Shown here piece after piece: positions 33,659 through 41,625 of a stretch of 64,000 nt of DNA. A program made the translations under genes and the position numbers. Each line of letters begins with the position of its first letter. Position 1 is the first letter of the stretch. The notes under the pieces were generated by a model. That model ran no database searches, was not told the origin of the DNA, and saw only the letters and a list, made by a program, of their open reading frames with translations. Source of the DNA: Sinimarinibacterium sp. NLF-5-8 (lineage in GTDB: Bacteria > Pseudomonadota > Gammaproteobacteria > Nevskiales > Nevskiaceae); the NCBI RefSeq assembly GCF_010092425.1, contig NZ_CP048030.1, positions 3,136,810 through 3,200,809 of the forward strand, written 5' to 3'.

Positions 33659-33888
33659 CGCAACATCGGGCTGTTTTTTGCGGCCTGCCCGGCAGCGGCA
33701 AAACCACGCTGTCGCTGGAGGTGTGGGCGAAGGGTGAGTGGTGGTTGGTAGTTGGTGATGAGGCTTGCGTCATCCACAACCCGCGTGCGCAAACCTCGCC
33801 GTCGTCATCCTTGCGCAAGCAAGGATCCAGTGTCCGGGGTCGGCTGTTCACTGAAGGCTTTTCTGGATTGCGGCTTTCGCCGCAATGA
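33655..33888 (+). pseudogene. Truncated P-loop ATPase/kinase fragment
   Basis: A GTG overlapping the ROK stop (GTGA) opens a frame that reads QHRAVFCGLPGSGKTTLSLE, a good Walker A loop (GLPGSGKTT) on a hydrophobic strand. After about 40 residues the frame runs into the dispersed 138-bp repeat array and continues only as repeat-derived sequence to a stop at 33888. No Walker B or other kinase motif follows. It looks like the beginning of an ATP-binding protein that was coupled to the ROK kinase and cut by repeat insertion. Confidence 0.45.
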
Positions 33889-34167
33889 CGGGGTGGGTTT
33901 GAATGGTGGTTTTGCGTACCGACATCCAAAATCCACTGGCCGTCATCCTTGCGCACGCAAGGATCCAGTATCCGGGTTCGGCCATTCACTGAAGGCTTTT
34001 CTGGATTGCGGCTTTCGCCGCAATGACGGAGTGGGTTTGAATGGTGGTTTTGCGTACCGACATCCAAAATCCACTGGCCGTCATCCTTGCGCAAGCAAGG
34101 ATCCAGTATCCGGGTTCGGCCATTCACTGAAGGCTTTTCTGGATTGCGGCTTTCGCCACAATGACGG
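33804..34167 (+). repeat. 138-bp tandem repeat, three copies
   Basis: Three copies of the GTCATCC...ATGACGG element start at 33804, 33942 and 34080, exactly 138 bp apart. Each complete period is the 88-bp element plus about 50 bp of spacer, and the spacers carry GGTTTTGCGTACCGACATCC. Copies 2 and 3 are almost identical and copy 1 is slightly diverged, so the array grew by recent tandem duplication. It separates the P-loop fragment from the DUF4870-like gene. Confidence 0.88.
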
Positions 34168-34188
34168 GGTGGATTTGGATGGCTGTCC

Positions 34189-34545
34189 CTAACCCGGCAT
34201 GGACTGCCCATTGCTATATGCAATCAAGCCGCGAATGACGCGGTAGTACCACCAGAGGGTGACGGCAATCAGTCCCAGGTAGCCCACCAGAATCAGCAGC
34301 AAAATACTGGAGATGCCGACCCACAGCAGGCTCCACCAAAACGTGCGGATCAGCCAGCGGTGATGGCTGCGAATCAGCGGGCTGGGTGTTTCTGCGGCTT
34401 TGATGTGACTGATGATCACGCTGATGATGCCGAACAGATACCCGGTAAACGGCGCGATCAGATCCAGCACATACGCCACCACCAGGGTGGTGCGCTCGCC
34501 TTGGGTGGGTTCTGGCGTGCCGTGGTTGTCGTAGACGGTGGTCAT
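34189..34545 (-). CDS. Small membrane protein, DUF4870-like
   Basis: A 118-aa protein with three hydrophobic segments (about 21-47, 70-90, 92-107). The helices (VVAYVLDLIAPFTGYLFGII, WWSLLWVGISSILLLILVGYL) and the C-terminal WWYYRVIRGLIAYSNGQ resemble DUF4870-type inner-membrane proteins. Function unknown. It lies 84 bp downstream of ppa on the same strand, but a terminator hairpin stands between them. Confidence 0.65.
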   Translation of the reverse strand: MTTVYDNHGTPEPTQGERTTLVVAYVLDLIAPFTGYLFGIISVIISHIKAAETPSPLIRSHHRWLIRTFWWSLLWVGISSILLLILVGYLGLIAVTLWWYYRVIRGLIAYSNGQSMPG

Positions 34546-34571
34546 GTTTTTGCCTCACTCAGGGTTGCAAC

Positions 34572-34606
34572 AAAAAACGCCCCCGCGTGCTGAGCGCAGG
34601 AGCGTT
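34572..34606 (-). terminator. Terminator after ppa
   Basis: On the minus strand AACGCTCCTGCG pairs with CGCGGGGGCGTT (two G-U pairs) and runs into a TTTTTTG tail, 24 bp after the ppa stop. Confidence 0.65.
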
Positions 34607-34629
34607 GCGAGGGGGTAAAGCGCAGGTTT

Positions 34630-35160
34630 TTAGCCTTTGTACGCTTTGATGCCCTCGGTGATCTCCGCGCGCGCGGCAGCGGCGTCGCGCCAGCCGGAGA
34701 TTTTGACCCACTTGCCTTTTTCCAGCGCTTTATAAGAGCTATAGAAGTGGTGGATTTCGTTCTTCACGCGCTCCGGCACGTCGGCCAGATCGCGCAGGTT
34801 GTCGTAAGCGTTGTTGCTGACTTTATCCACCGGCACGGCCAGCAGTTTGGCGTCGGTGCCTTTTTCGTCTTCGGTGTCGAGCACGGCCACTGCGCGGCAT
34901 TTGATCACCGAGCCGGCCACGACCGGATGCGGGGTGATCACCAGCACGTCTACCGGATCGCCGTCGCCAGCCAGGGTTTGGGGCACAAAGCCGTAGTTGG
35001 CCGGATAGCTCATCGCCACGTTCATGAAGCGATCGACCATCAGCAGGCCAGTGTCTTTGTCCACTTCATATTTGACCGGCGGGCCATAGGCCGGGATTTC
35101 GATGACGACATAAAACTCATCCGGTGCTTTGCTGCCCGGACCCAGTGCTTCCATACCCAT
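34630..35160 (-). CDS. ppa: Inorganic pyrophosphatase
   Basis: A 176-aa type I enzyme that hydrolyses pyrophosphate in the cytoplasm. The metal-site signature DGDPVD holds Asp66, Asp68 and Asp71, matching E. coli residues 65, 67 and 70, and YPANYGFVPQT lies just before it. Length equals the bacterial family norm. The N-terminus MGMEALGPGSKAPDEFYVVIEIP is normal. It is divergent from adk with 242 bp between. Single-gene unit ended by a terminator. Confidence 0.95.
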   Translation of the reverse strand: MGMEALGPGSKAPDEFYVVIEIPAYGPPVKYEVDKDTGLLMVDRFMNVAMSYPANYGFVPQTLAGDGDPVDVLVITPHPVVAGSVIKCRAVAVLDTEDEKGTDAKLLAVPVDKVSNNAYDNLRDLADVPERVKNEIHHFYSSYKALEKGKWVKISGWRDAAAARAEITEGIKAYKG

Positions 35161-35402
35161 ATGTGTTCCTCTGCGGTGTGGCTGTGAGAAAAAAGTGTGT
35201 CAGGCGCGAAACAATGGTCAGCCACCCACAACCGTGCGGCGAGACATTGTGTGCAAACAAGCTGTGCAGTGTACGGGAAAACGCCGCCATTTCGAAGATT
35301 TTGCATTGACGCCAGCGCGCGCAAACGGTTACTTTCCCGCCCCGCGCGCCCGACACCTTGGCTGTGCAGCGCATCCTGATATGACTGAGGTCACTGACAA
35401 AC

Positions 35403-35966
35403 ATGAGAATGATTCTGCTGGGAGCCCCCGGCTCCGGTAAGGGCACACAGGGCGAAAAGCTGGTTGCACACTATGGCATCCCCAAAATCTCCACCGGCGA
35501 CGCCTTGCGTGCAGCGGTGGCCGCAGGCACCGAGCTGGGCAAGCAAGCCAAGGCGACGATGGACGCTGGCGGCCTGGTCGCCAATGAAATCGTCATCGGC
35601 ATCGTCGAAGAGCGTCTGGGTCAGGACGACGCGCGCAAAGGCTTTATTCTGGACGGCTTTCCGCGCAACACCGCGCAGGCGCAGGTGCTGGATGACATGC
35701 TCAAGCGTCTCGGCCAGCCCGCTGTGGACAAGGCCGTGCATCTGGCGGTGGACGACGAAGAAATCATCAAGCGCCTGCTGGATCGCGCGCAAAAAGAAGG
35801 CCGCGCCGACGACAAGGAAGATGTGATCCGCAAGCGCATCGAGGTCTACAACGCCGAAACCCATCCGCTGCTCGATTACTACCGCGCGCAGGGCAAGGTG
35901 ATGACGGTTGATGGCGTCGGTTCACTGGATGACATCTTCAATCGCATCATCAAGGCCCTGGGATAA
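35403..35966 (+). CDS. adk: Adenylate kinase
   Basis: A 187-aa enzyme that balances ATP, ADP and AMP. It has the P-loop GAPGSGKGT (8-16), AMP-binding STGDALR, LDGFPRN and the DRAQKEGRADD lid. The lid is the short form (E. coli Adk is 214 aa), as in Xanthomonadaceae. The ATG at 35403 directly follows CTGACAAAC with no strong ribosome site. A very long terminator palindrome follows. Confidence 0.96.
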   Translation: MRMILLGAPGSGKGTQGEKLVAHYGIPKISTGDALRAAVAAGTELGKQAKATMDAGGLVANEIVIGIVEERLGQDDARKGFILDGFPRNTAQAQVLDDMLKRLGQPAVDKAVHLAVDDEEIIKRLLDRAQKEGRADDKEDVIRKRIEVYNAETHPLLDYYRAQGKVMTVDGVGSLDDIFNRIIKALG

Positions 35967-35980
35967 GTTTTTAAACAACC

Positions 35981-36038
35981 CCGCGTCCACAAAAAAGCAG
36001 GCTGGATTGACTTTCAGCCTGCTTTTTTGTGGACGCGG
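35981..36038. terminator. Bidirectional terminator, 24-bp perfect stem
   Basis: The arms at 35981-36004 and 36015-36038 are exact reverse complements over 24 bp around a 10-nt loop. Each arm has an A6 or T6 run in its middle, so shorter hairpins with T-tails can form in either direction. It lies between adk and the converging SPFH/zinc-ribbon operon. Confidence 0.88.
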
Positions 36039-36052
36039 AACCAAGGTGCGCG

Positions 36053-36316
36053 TCACTCGTCGCGCGTGACCCTGACCTGGCGCGCGCGCTGGCGGTGGAC
36101 GCTGAGATTGTCGCCGCTGATGTGGCTGTTGCGGGTGCCGGTGATGTTGCCGGTTTTCAGATCGTTGCCGGTGATCGGTTGGGCGCTGATACGGGTTTCG
36201 CGTTCAAAGGCGTGCGATTTATCGGTATTGCGATAGTAGCGATACAGCATCCAGTACAGCGCAGCAGCGCCTGTGGGGCCGAGCGCCAGCAGCAGCCATA
36301 GGCCGTCGTCTTCCAT
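36053..36316 (-). CDS. Small membrane protein in SPFH/zinc-ribbon operon
   Basis: An 87-aa protein with one membrane segment (LWLLLALGPTGAAALYWML, about 6-24), then a polar tail with Ser/Thr/Asn-rich stretches and a basic end (VHRQRARQVRVTRDE). I do not recognise it. Its start overlaps the zinc-ribbon gene stop by one base, so it is part of that operon. It could be a membrane anchor in the same way as YdjH in Bacillus, but this is inference. Confidence 0.6.
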   Translation of the reverse strand: MEDDGLWLLLALGPTGAAALYWMLYRYYRNTDKSHAFERETRISAQPITGNDLKTGNITGTRNSHISGDNLSVHRQRARQVRVTRDE

Positions 36317-37617
36317 TACAACCCGCTCCCGATCAGATACAGGGCGATGCCTTCGAGAAAGGTGCCAACGGTGAGCGCGGCCAGCAGCAGCTTCCAGTGC
36401 TGCACCGGCACGCTGCCCATGGTTTCACCGGTGCGGCCATTGACGGCGATGTAATGCAGCATGCCGCCGTTCTTGCCGGGCTGATGGTAGGAATACAGCC
36501 ACACCGGCAGGTACATCGACACCCAGCGCGTGCCGTGGACGTGCAATTGCTCCTGTTCCCAGCGCACGCCACGGTCGTAGCGTTTGGCCGAGGGCTGCAC
36601 CTGCGCGCGCGCAATCGACAGCAGTTGATCGTCCATGCGCGGAAACAGGTTTTCCACGTTGAGATCGCGCTTTTCCGAGGTAAACCCATACAGGTAGGAC
36701 GCATTCCATTTGACGGCGTTTTGGGTATCGAACGGCAAAATGGTGTTGATGATGTTGTGGGTGTTGACGTGCGTGTTGAGGTTGCCGCGCTCAAGGGACG
36801 CTTCCAGCGGCAGATCGTCAACGGTGAAGTCGATGTGGCGGCTGACCCGATACACGTCGGCGTCGTAGTAGGTGGTTTTGTTGTTGTCGCTGCCCCGGGT
36901 GTAGCGGCGGGTTTCGATTTGCCCCTCACCGGCAAGATCGGCGCTGACGTTGGCGTCCACGATCAGATACGGCAGATACACGCCGACGACGTTTTCGGGC
37001 GTGAACTGTTCCTTGAACGCCTTGAGCGCAAACAGTCGTCGTTTGCCCACGAACTGACGGATGCGCGCGACCGCATCATCCTGCGTGATGCGGAAGGGCA
37101 GCAGCGCATCCGGCACCGCGCCGTTGGCGATTTGCTCGTTGACGCCAAAGACGTGACGGCACCAGTGACAGCGCGCGGTCATCGCGTTTTCGGTGTTGAT
37201 CGTCACCTCCGCGCCGCAGCCGTCGCATTTGAAGCTGCGCAGATGTTCCGCATCGGCGTCGATGTTCTGCGCGCCCGACGCGATGACCGTGCCGCGCAGT
37301 TCATCAATGCCTTCACCGAGTCCAAACGCTTCTTCGACGCGCGCGCCATGCCACTGGTGGCGGCAGTACAGGCACATCAGTACATCGCCGCCAGGGCGGT
37401 GACGCACTTCGGTTGCGCCGCATTTGGGGCAGTGGTTCAGGCCGTCGCGCAGTTCTTTGGCGGACGTGTCGAGCGCCACCGGATCGGGTGCCAGCAGCTC
37501 ATCGCGGATCGCGTCCGGCAGCGTGGCCGGGTCTATAGGCCATGATGTTGATGGGGCGCCTGGCAACGGCGGTACGTCCTGTGGCGATCCGGGGCCGAGT
37601 GGGGGAGACGTGGACAT
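36316..37617 (-). CDS. TFIIB-type zinc-ribbon membrane protein (YdjG-like)
   Basis: A 433-aa protein. The N-terminus is Pro-rich, followed by two zinc ribbons: CPKCG...CLYCRHQW (about 63-88) and CDGCG...CHWCRHVFG (about 130-157). Then comes a long beta-rich region (YLPYLIVDANVSADLAGEG, RVSRHIDFTVDDLPLEASL) and a C-terminal membrane segment (LLLAALTVGTFLEGIALYLIG). This layout matches proteins like B. subtilis YdjG, which with the SPFH protein YdjI recruit PspA to the membrane. It follows the SPFH gene after 10 bp. Confidence 0.75.
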   Translation of the reverse strand: MSTSPPLGPGSPQDVPPLPGAPSTSWPIDPATLPDAIRDELLAPDPVALDTSAKELRDGLNHCPKCGATEVRHRPGGDVLMCLYCRHQWHGARVEEAFGLGEGIDELRGTVIASGAQNIDADAEHLRSFKCDGCGAEVTINTENAMTARCHWCRHVFGVNEQIANGAVPDALLPFRITQDDAVARIRQFVGKRRLFALKAFKEQFTPENVVGVYLPYLIVDANVSADLAGEGQIETRRYTRGSDNNKTTYYDADVYRVSRHIDFTVDDLPLEASLERGNLNTHVNTHNIINTILPFDTQNAVKWNASYLYGFTSEKRDLNVENLFPRMDDQLLSIARAQVQPSAKRYDRGVRWEQEQLHVHGTRWVSMYLPVWLYSYHQPGKNGGMLHYIAVNGRTGETMGSVPVQHWKLLLAALTVGTFLEGIALYLIGSGL

Positions 37618-37627
37618 GAAACGACTC

Positions 37628-38782
37628 TTACAGACCCAGCGCCTTGTTCTTCAGCGCGTCGTAATCGTCCTGCGTAATCAGGCCAAGGTCGAGCATCTCT
37701 TTGGCTTTTTTGAGCTTGGCAATCGGATCATCCGCAGCGGGTGCCGCAGGTGCCACGGGCTGTTGCAGATTGCCCAGACCGCCCATCATCCCGGAGGCCA
37801 TGCCGATGCCCATCATGCCTGCCGCGCCGCCGTTTTCGCCTGCCGCCTGCATCCCCGCCGCCACGCTGGCTTGCAGATTGGAATTGCCGCGCGCACCCGC
37901 CAGCGCATCGGCGCGTTGCACGGTCTTGAGCAACTCGCGCGTGTTGGCGTCGTACTCAATCGACACGATGGCGGTTTTGACGATGGCAAGGCCGCGATCC
38001 GAGCGCCACTGATACGCCTGTTCCACCGCGCCCGACAGGCTGTGTGCAAAGCCCACCGAATCCTGCTGGATGCGGGTGATGCGATTGCCCTTGGCCGGAT
38101 CATTCGTGTACAGACTGAACGCGGGTGCCAGCGAGCCGACCACTTCGTTGAACAACTGGCTGGCCGCGTCGTTGTCCAGATCGGTAAAGTCGAACACCTT
38201 GCCGGGTTGCAGATACGCCGCCGGGACGAAGTTCTTCACGAACAGGATCGGATCGACGATTTTGAGCGTGTACGAGCCGCGCGTGATGGCACCGACCTGC
38301 GTGCCGAGAAAACCGTCGTCCCAATAGATTTCCGACTGCGTGCCAAAGCGATTATTGGGCAGTTCCTTGAGCGACACGAAAAACGCCTGCTGCTGCGCGC
38401 CCGGTTGCCCGCCAAACTTGAACCGCTCCCAGCTTTGCCAGATCAGCGTGTCCACCAAGCCATCGCCTGCAAAGATCGACTTGGAATGGATGTCATCCGA
38501 GCGCCACTCATAGCCGCCCGGCTCGGCGGCAAAGCCGGTGATCGCGCCATCCTGGAACAGCAACAGACCGTAGCCTTCCGGCACCACGATCTTCGAGCCG
38601 TTGGTGATGACGTTGGACGAACCCTTGGTGTTGGACCCGCGTCCGGCGTTGGTGCCGCGCGGCACCGCCGCAAACAGCGCCGCCGTGGGCGGCAACCCAT
38701 CGGGGATGGTGTAAAAATCCTTCCACTGATCGGCCAGTGTTCCGCCCACCGCCCCGATTGCCGCCTGAATCAAACCCATCAT
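37628..38782 (-). CDS. SPFH-domain protein with C-terminal SHOCT (YdjI-like)
   Basis: A 384-aa protein of the SPFH/virion-core-like family. The SPFH part spans about 55-290 ([56 protein letters not shown]). A Gly/Met-rich linker follows ([18 protein letters not shown], about 318-335), then a SHOCT-like end ([20 protein letters not shown]). It has no transmembrane helix, so it attaches to the membrane through partners. It is first in an operon with the zinc-ribbon and small membrane proteins. Bacterial relatives act in envelope stress with PspA, but no pspA is nearby. Confidence 0.8.
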   Translation of the reverse strand: MMGLIQAAIGAVGGTLADQWKDFYTIPDGLPPTAALFAAVPRGTNAGRGSNTKGSSNVITNGSKIVVPEGYGLLLFQDGAITGFAAEPGGYEWRSDDIHSKSIFAGDGLVDTLIWQSWERFKFGGQPGAQQQAFFVSLKELPNNRFGTQSEIYWDDGFLGTQVGAITRGSYTLKIVDPILFVKNFVPAAYLQPGKVFDFTDLDNDAASQLFNEVVGSLAPAFSLYTNDPAKGNRITRIQQDSVGFAHSLSGAVEQAYQWRSDRGLAIVKTAIVSIEYDANTRELLKTVQRADALAGARGNSNLQASVAAGMQAAGENGGAAGMMGIGMASGMMGGLGNLQQPVAPAAPAADDPIAKLKKAKEMLDLGLITQDDYDALKNKALGL

Positions 38783-38902
38783 CCTGCTCCATGATTGTGG
38801 CCGGATCGCATGACCGGCAGGGGCGCAAAGCTACAACAAAATCGCCGTGCATTGCGCCCGGATGACGCAATGCACGGCGGATCAAAAAACAAAATGCTGG
38901 GT

Positions 38903-39088
38903 TCAGGCAGGCGCGCACCAGGGACAATGGGTATCAGCCCATTGCAGAATCGCCCGGGTTGGCCGATCCAGTGCATTGGCATCACTGCGGTATTGCGCCC
39001 AGGCATCGTGAATCACCAGCGCCGACAGCAGCGAACTGACGACAACGGTTGCGATGATGACGAACAGAACAAAAGGCAATGCGCTCAT
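38903..39088 (-). CDS. 61-aa single-pass membrane peptide
   Basis: A small protein with an N-terminal membrane helix (FVLFVIIATVVVSSLLSALVI, about 6-26) and a short soluble tail ending in THCPWCAPA, a CPWC pair that could bind metal or form a disulfide. AAGGAGG stands 8 bases before the ATG, an excellent ribosome site that makes it credible despite its size. The frame is open upstream to 39319 but without a good start. It lies about 120 bp upstream of the SPFH gene on the same strand and may be co-transcribed. Confidence 0.6.
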   Translation of the reverse strand: MSALPFVLFVIIATVVVSSLLSALVIHDAWAQYRSDANALDRPTRAILQWADTHCPWCAPA

Positions 39089-39267
39089 GACGAACCTCCT
39101 TGCTATTTCAGCGTGGGCGTGACCTGTTTGCCACGCACCCAATAGACCATAAAATGGTGTACAAGTGGCACCCGGACGAATGGGAAAAACGGCTCCAAGG
39201 CACGGCACGGTATCGGGCAGGGCGGGGCGCCGCATCATCAAGCAGCAGCAAAAAAAGGGGGAGTTGC

Positions 39268-40203
39268 ATGGGTAAATGGACAACCGATCAGATGCCCGAC
39301 CTGCACGGTCGCGTGGCACTGGTCACAGGGGCAAACAGCGGGCTGGGATACGCCACCGCACAGGCGTTGGCGCAAAAAGGTGCGCATGTGGTGATCAGCT
39401 GCCGCAGCGCCGAAAAGGGCGCAGCCGCGATGGCTCAAATCCGCGCGCAGACAGCACAAGCCGATTTAAGTTTTCTGGCGCTGGATCTGGCCAACCTCGC
39501 ATCGGTGCGTGCCGCAGCGCAAACATTCAAAAAAACCTACTCGCAACTCGACCTGCTCATCAACAACGCCGGCATCATGGGCGTTCCGCAAAGCACCACC
39601 GTAGACGGCTTTGAAACCCAGTTTGGCACCAACCACCTGGGACACTTTGCGCTCAATGGCCTGCTGATGGATCGGATCATGGCCACCGCACAGGCGCGCG
39701 TGGTCACGGTCGCCAGCATCGCCGCCAACTCCGGCACCCTGCCAATGGACGATCTCAACTGGCAGCGGCGCAAATACTCGCGCGGCGGCGCATACGCACA
39801 AGCCAAGCTGGCCAATCTGGTTTACGGGCTGGAATTACAGCGCCGCTTGCAGGCCGCCGGCAGCAGCGCCATCAGCGTCATGGCCCATCCGGGTATTGCC
39901 GCAACTGCCGTAGCCATGTCGCGCGACGAAAACCTGTCGCTGCCGCGCCGCTTCTGGAAACTGCTGGCCCAGATCAACAACGTCACGCTGGCGCAGCCCG
40001 CCGCACTGGGCGCACTGCCCACCCTGTACGCCGCCACCGCAGCCGACCTGCGCGGCGGTGACTACATCGGCCCCCGTGGACTGATGCAGATTCGGGGCTA
40101 CCCCAAACACGTCCGGCCACGGTCACTGGCGCAAAAAGCCACACTCGGCGCCGCCCTGTGGCAAGCCTCTGAACAACTCACCGGCGTCAGCTTCCTGTCA
40201 TGA
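39268..40203 (+). CDS. SDR-family oxidoreductase (retinol-dehydrogenase-like)
   Basis: A 311-aa SDR. The nucleotide loop TGANSGLG is at 20-27, NNAG at 99-102, Ser150 in VASIAANSG, and catalytic Tyr176 and Lys180 in YAQAK. Arg46 (SCRSAEKG) after strand 2 suggests NADP(H). The layout GFETQFGTNHLGHFALN is that of the retinol-dehydrogenase/WWOX-like SDR group. The ATG at 39268 has GGGGGAG upstream; a longer frame to 39100 lacks homology. It overlaps the steroid-reductase-like gene by 4 bp (ATGA). Confidence 0.88.
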   Translation: MGKWTTDQMPDLHGRVALVTGANSGLGYATAQALAQKGAHVVISCRSAEKGAAAMAQIRAQTAQADLSFLALDLANLASVRAAAQTFKKTYSQLDLLINNAGIMGVPQSTTVDGFETQFGTNHLGHFALNGLLMDRIMATAQARVVTVASIAANSGTLPMDDLNWQRRKYSRGGAYAQAKLANLVYGLELQRRLQAAGSSAISVMAHPGIAATAVAMSRDENLSLPRRFWKLLAQINNVTLAQPAALGALPTLYAATAADLRGGDYIGPRGLMQIRGYPKHVRPRSLAQKATLGAALWQASEQLTGVSFLS

Positions 40204-40988
40204 ACACATTCCCCGCGTGGTACAGCCTGCTGCTATGGAGCTTTGCCATTGCCAGCGTTGGCGTGTTTTTAACCCTGATGCTGGGCCCCAAAGCCGCCTA
40301 TGGCCGCCACGACACCGCCACCCGCGCCTGGTGGTGGGGGCCGGGTGTCCCCACACGCTGGGCATGGCTGGTGATGGAAGCCCCATCGGCACTCGGCTTT
40401 GCCGCCATCTTTTTCTACGGCGCGCGCGCGTTCGACGTCGCACCGCTGCTACTGCTGCTGATGTGGCAGGCGCATTACTTCCACCGCAGCTTCATCTACC
40501 CCTTCAAACGCAAGGTTCGTCCGGGCGACACCACCCCGCTGCTGATTCCACTGATGGCACTGATCACCAACTTTGGCATCTCCCTGCTCAACGCAGCCGC
40601 ACTCTCATGGCCGCAGATCGGGCACAGCTACACCATTGACTGGCTCACCGACCCGCGCTTCATCATCGGCGTGATGATTTTTGTCCTTGGCTACCACATC
40701 AACCGCAAAGCCGATGCCATGCTCGCCGCACTGCGCAAACCCGGCCAAACCGGCTACCAGATCCCGCGCGGCTGGCTATACGAAAAAATCAGCTGTCCCA
40801 ACTACCTTGGCGAATTTCTGATCTGGATCGGCTGGGCCATTGCCACATGGTCATGGGCAGGCGCCGTATTCGTACTGTGGACACTGGCCAACCTGCTGCC
40901 GCGCGCGCTGGCCAATCACCACTGGTACCAAAAAACCTTTACCGACTACCCCGCACAGCGCAAAGCCGTCATTCCCGGCATGCTGTAG
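40200..40988 (+). CDS. Steroid 5-alpha-reductase-family membrane enzyme
   Basis: A 262-aa integral-membrane protein with about six hydrophobic segments. The C-terminal part is the 3-oxo-5-alpha-steroid 4-dehydrogenase domain: GYQIPRGWLYEKISCPNYLG, then EFLIWIGWAIATWSW and the late HHWYQKTFTDYPAQRKAVIP, which hold the NADPH-binding and catalytic residues in this family. The middle segment FHRSFIYPFKRK is also typical. It reduces a C=C bond in a lipid enone, perhaps a steroid, or the equivalent step in lipid synthesis. It is coupled to the SDR upstream, suggesting two successive reductions. Confidence 0.85.
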   Translation: MNTFPAWYSLLLWSFAIASVGVFLTLMLGPKAAYGRHDTATRAWWWGPGVPTRWAWLVMEAPSALGFAAIFFYGARAFDVAPLLLLLMWQAHYFHRSFIYPFKRKVRPGDTTPLLIPLMALITNFGISLLNAAALSWPQIGHSYTIDWLTDPRFIIGVMIFVLGYHINRKADAMLAALRKPGQTGYQIPRGWLYEKISCPNYLGEFLIWIGWAIATWSWAGAVFVLWTLANLLPRALANHHWYQKTFTDYPAQRKAVIPGML

Positions 40989-41149
40989 AAAGCAAGAGCC
41001 ACGCTCGGTGCCGATGGGCTTTTGCATGCCCGCGCCGCTGATCTGTCTTGTGCAGGAGCCTCCCGCAATCGCTGGCCTTTGGTGGGAGCTTCAGCTTCCC
41101 TCAGCCAGCGGCAAGCTGCTCCCACAACTACTGGCCTTTGGTGGGAGAT

Positions 41150-41276
41150 TCTATGTTTCATGGCAACTCCCTTGAGGCAGTTTTTTTGATAGATGGCTTG
41201 GTTGCGCATCAATGCAAAGGCAATGCGAGCCAGCTTTCTGACCAGCTTGATCAGTGCCTGGGTGGGTTTGAGTCCT
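41150..41276 (-). pseudogene. IS110-family transposase C-terminal remnant
   Basis: On the minus strand, codons read LKPTQALIKLVRKLARIAFA then LMRNQAIYQKN. This matches the conserved C-terminal helix of IS110/IS116 transposases (KPTQALI..RKLARIAFALL). A stop codon stands directly upstream and the catalytic regions are gone, so this is a fossil. A short GGTGGGAG palindrome lies just past it. Confidence 0.5.
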
Positions 41277-41300
41277 TACCACCGATTCATCAAATCCCCT

Positions 41301-41478
41301 GTCATTGCGGCGAACGCCGCAATCCAGAAAAGCCTTCGGTGAATGACCGAACCCGGGGACTGGATCTTTGCTTTCGCAAGGATGACGACACTTTCCGTCA
41401 TTCCGGCGAATGCCGGAATCCATGCAAGCCTTCGGTGATGACCGCAGGCGTGGAGCTGGATCCTTGCTTGCGCAATGG
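41301..41478 (-). repeat. Paired dispersed repeat, left copy at PIN/Phd
   Basis: Two elements in a row. The first (41301-41387) is the GTCATTGCGGCGAACGCCGC form of the 88-bp repeat in reverse. The second (41397-41478) is a variant with CCGGCGAATGCCGG and GCAAGCCTTCGGTGATGACC. The same pair in the same direction lies at 42415-42598 on the other side of the toxin-antitoxin genes. Confidence 0.8.
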
Positions 41479-41608
41479 TGGCGGCTGGGGAGCTTTGCGC
41501 GTGCCATCAACCACAGCTTCGCGGCTTCAGCCACGAATCGGCGCGGGTGTTGGATGTGAGGCACGCCCTCGTGCCGATGGTTTGTTTGGGCACACCTCTA
41601 AAATTGCT

Positions 41609-41618
41609 ATTGTACAAT
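41609..41618. promoter_or_regulatory. Putative PIN/Phd operator
   Basis: ATTGTACAAT is a perfect 10-bp palindrome 8 bp before the toxin start codon, in a locally AT-rich stretch, so it is placed for autoregulation by the antitoxin. No ribosome-binding sequence precedes the ATG. Confidence 0.4.
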
Positions 41619-41625
41619 TGTCAAC

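Larger units (their letters stand above)
40989..41625. repeat. Repeat-rich stretch before the PIN/Phd module
   Basis: No intact gene. From left to right it holds GGTGGGAG/CTCCCAC palindromes with GCCAGCGGCAAGC (about 41050-41150), an IS110-type transposase C-terminal remnant (41150-41276), a reversed pair of dispersed repeats (41301-41387 and 41397-41478), and a GGCACGCC/GTGCCGATGG element (about 41560-41590) also found near 42680. Confidence 0.6.

Noticed and set aside
33804..34167. CRISPR array
   Set aside because: Repeats and spacers are both copied, the period is 138 bp and no cas genes are near, so it is a tandem duplication.
33752..34192. 146-aa frame with repeated peptides across the 138-bp array
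   Set aside because: The peptide repeat comes only from the DNA repeat; there is no start signal and the same frame appears in other repeat copies.
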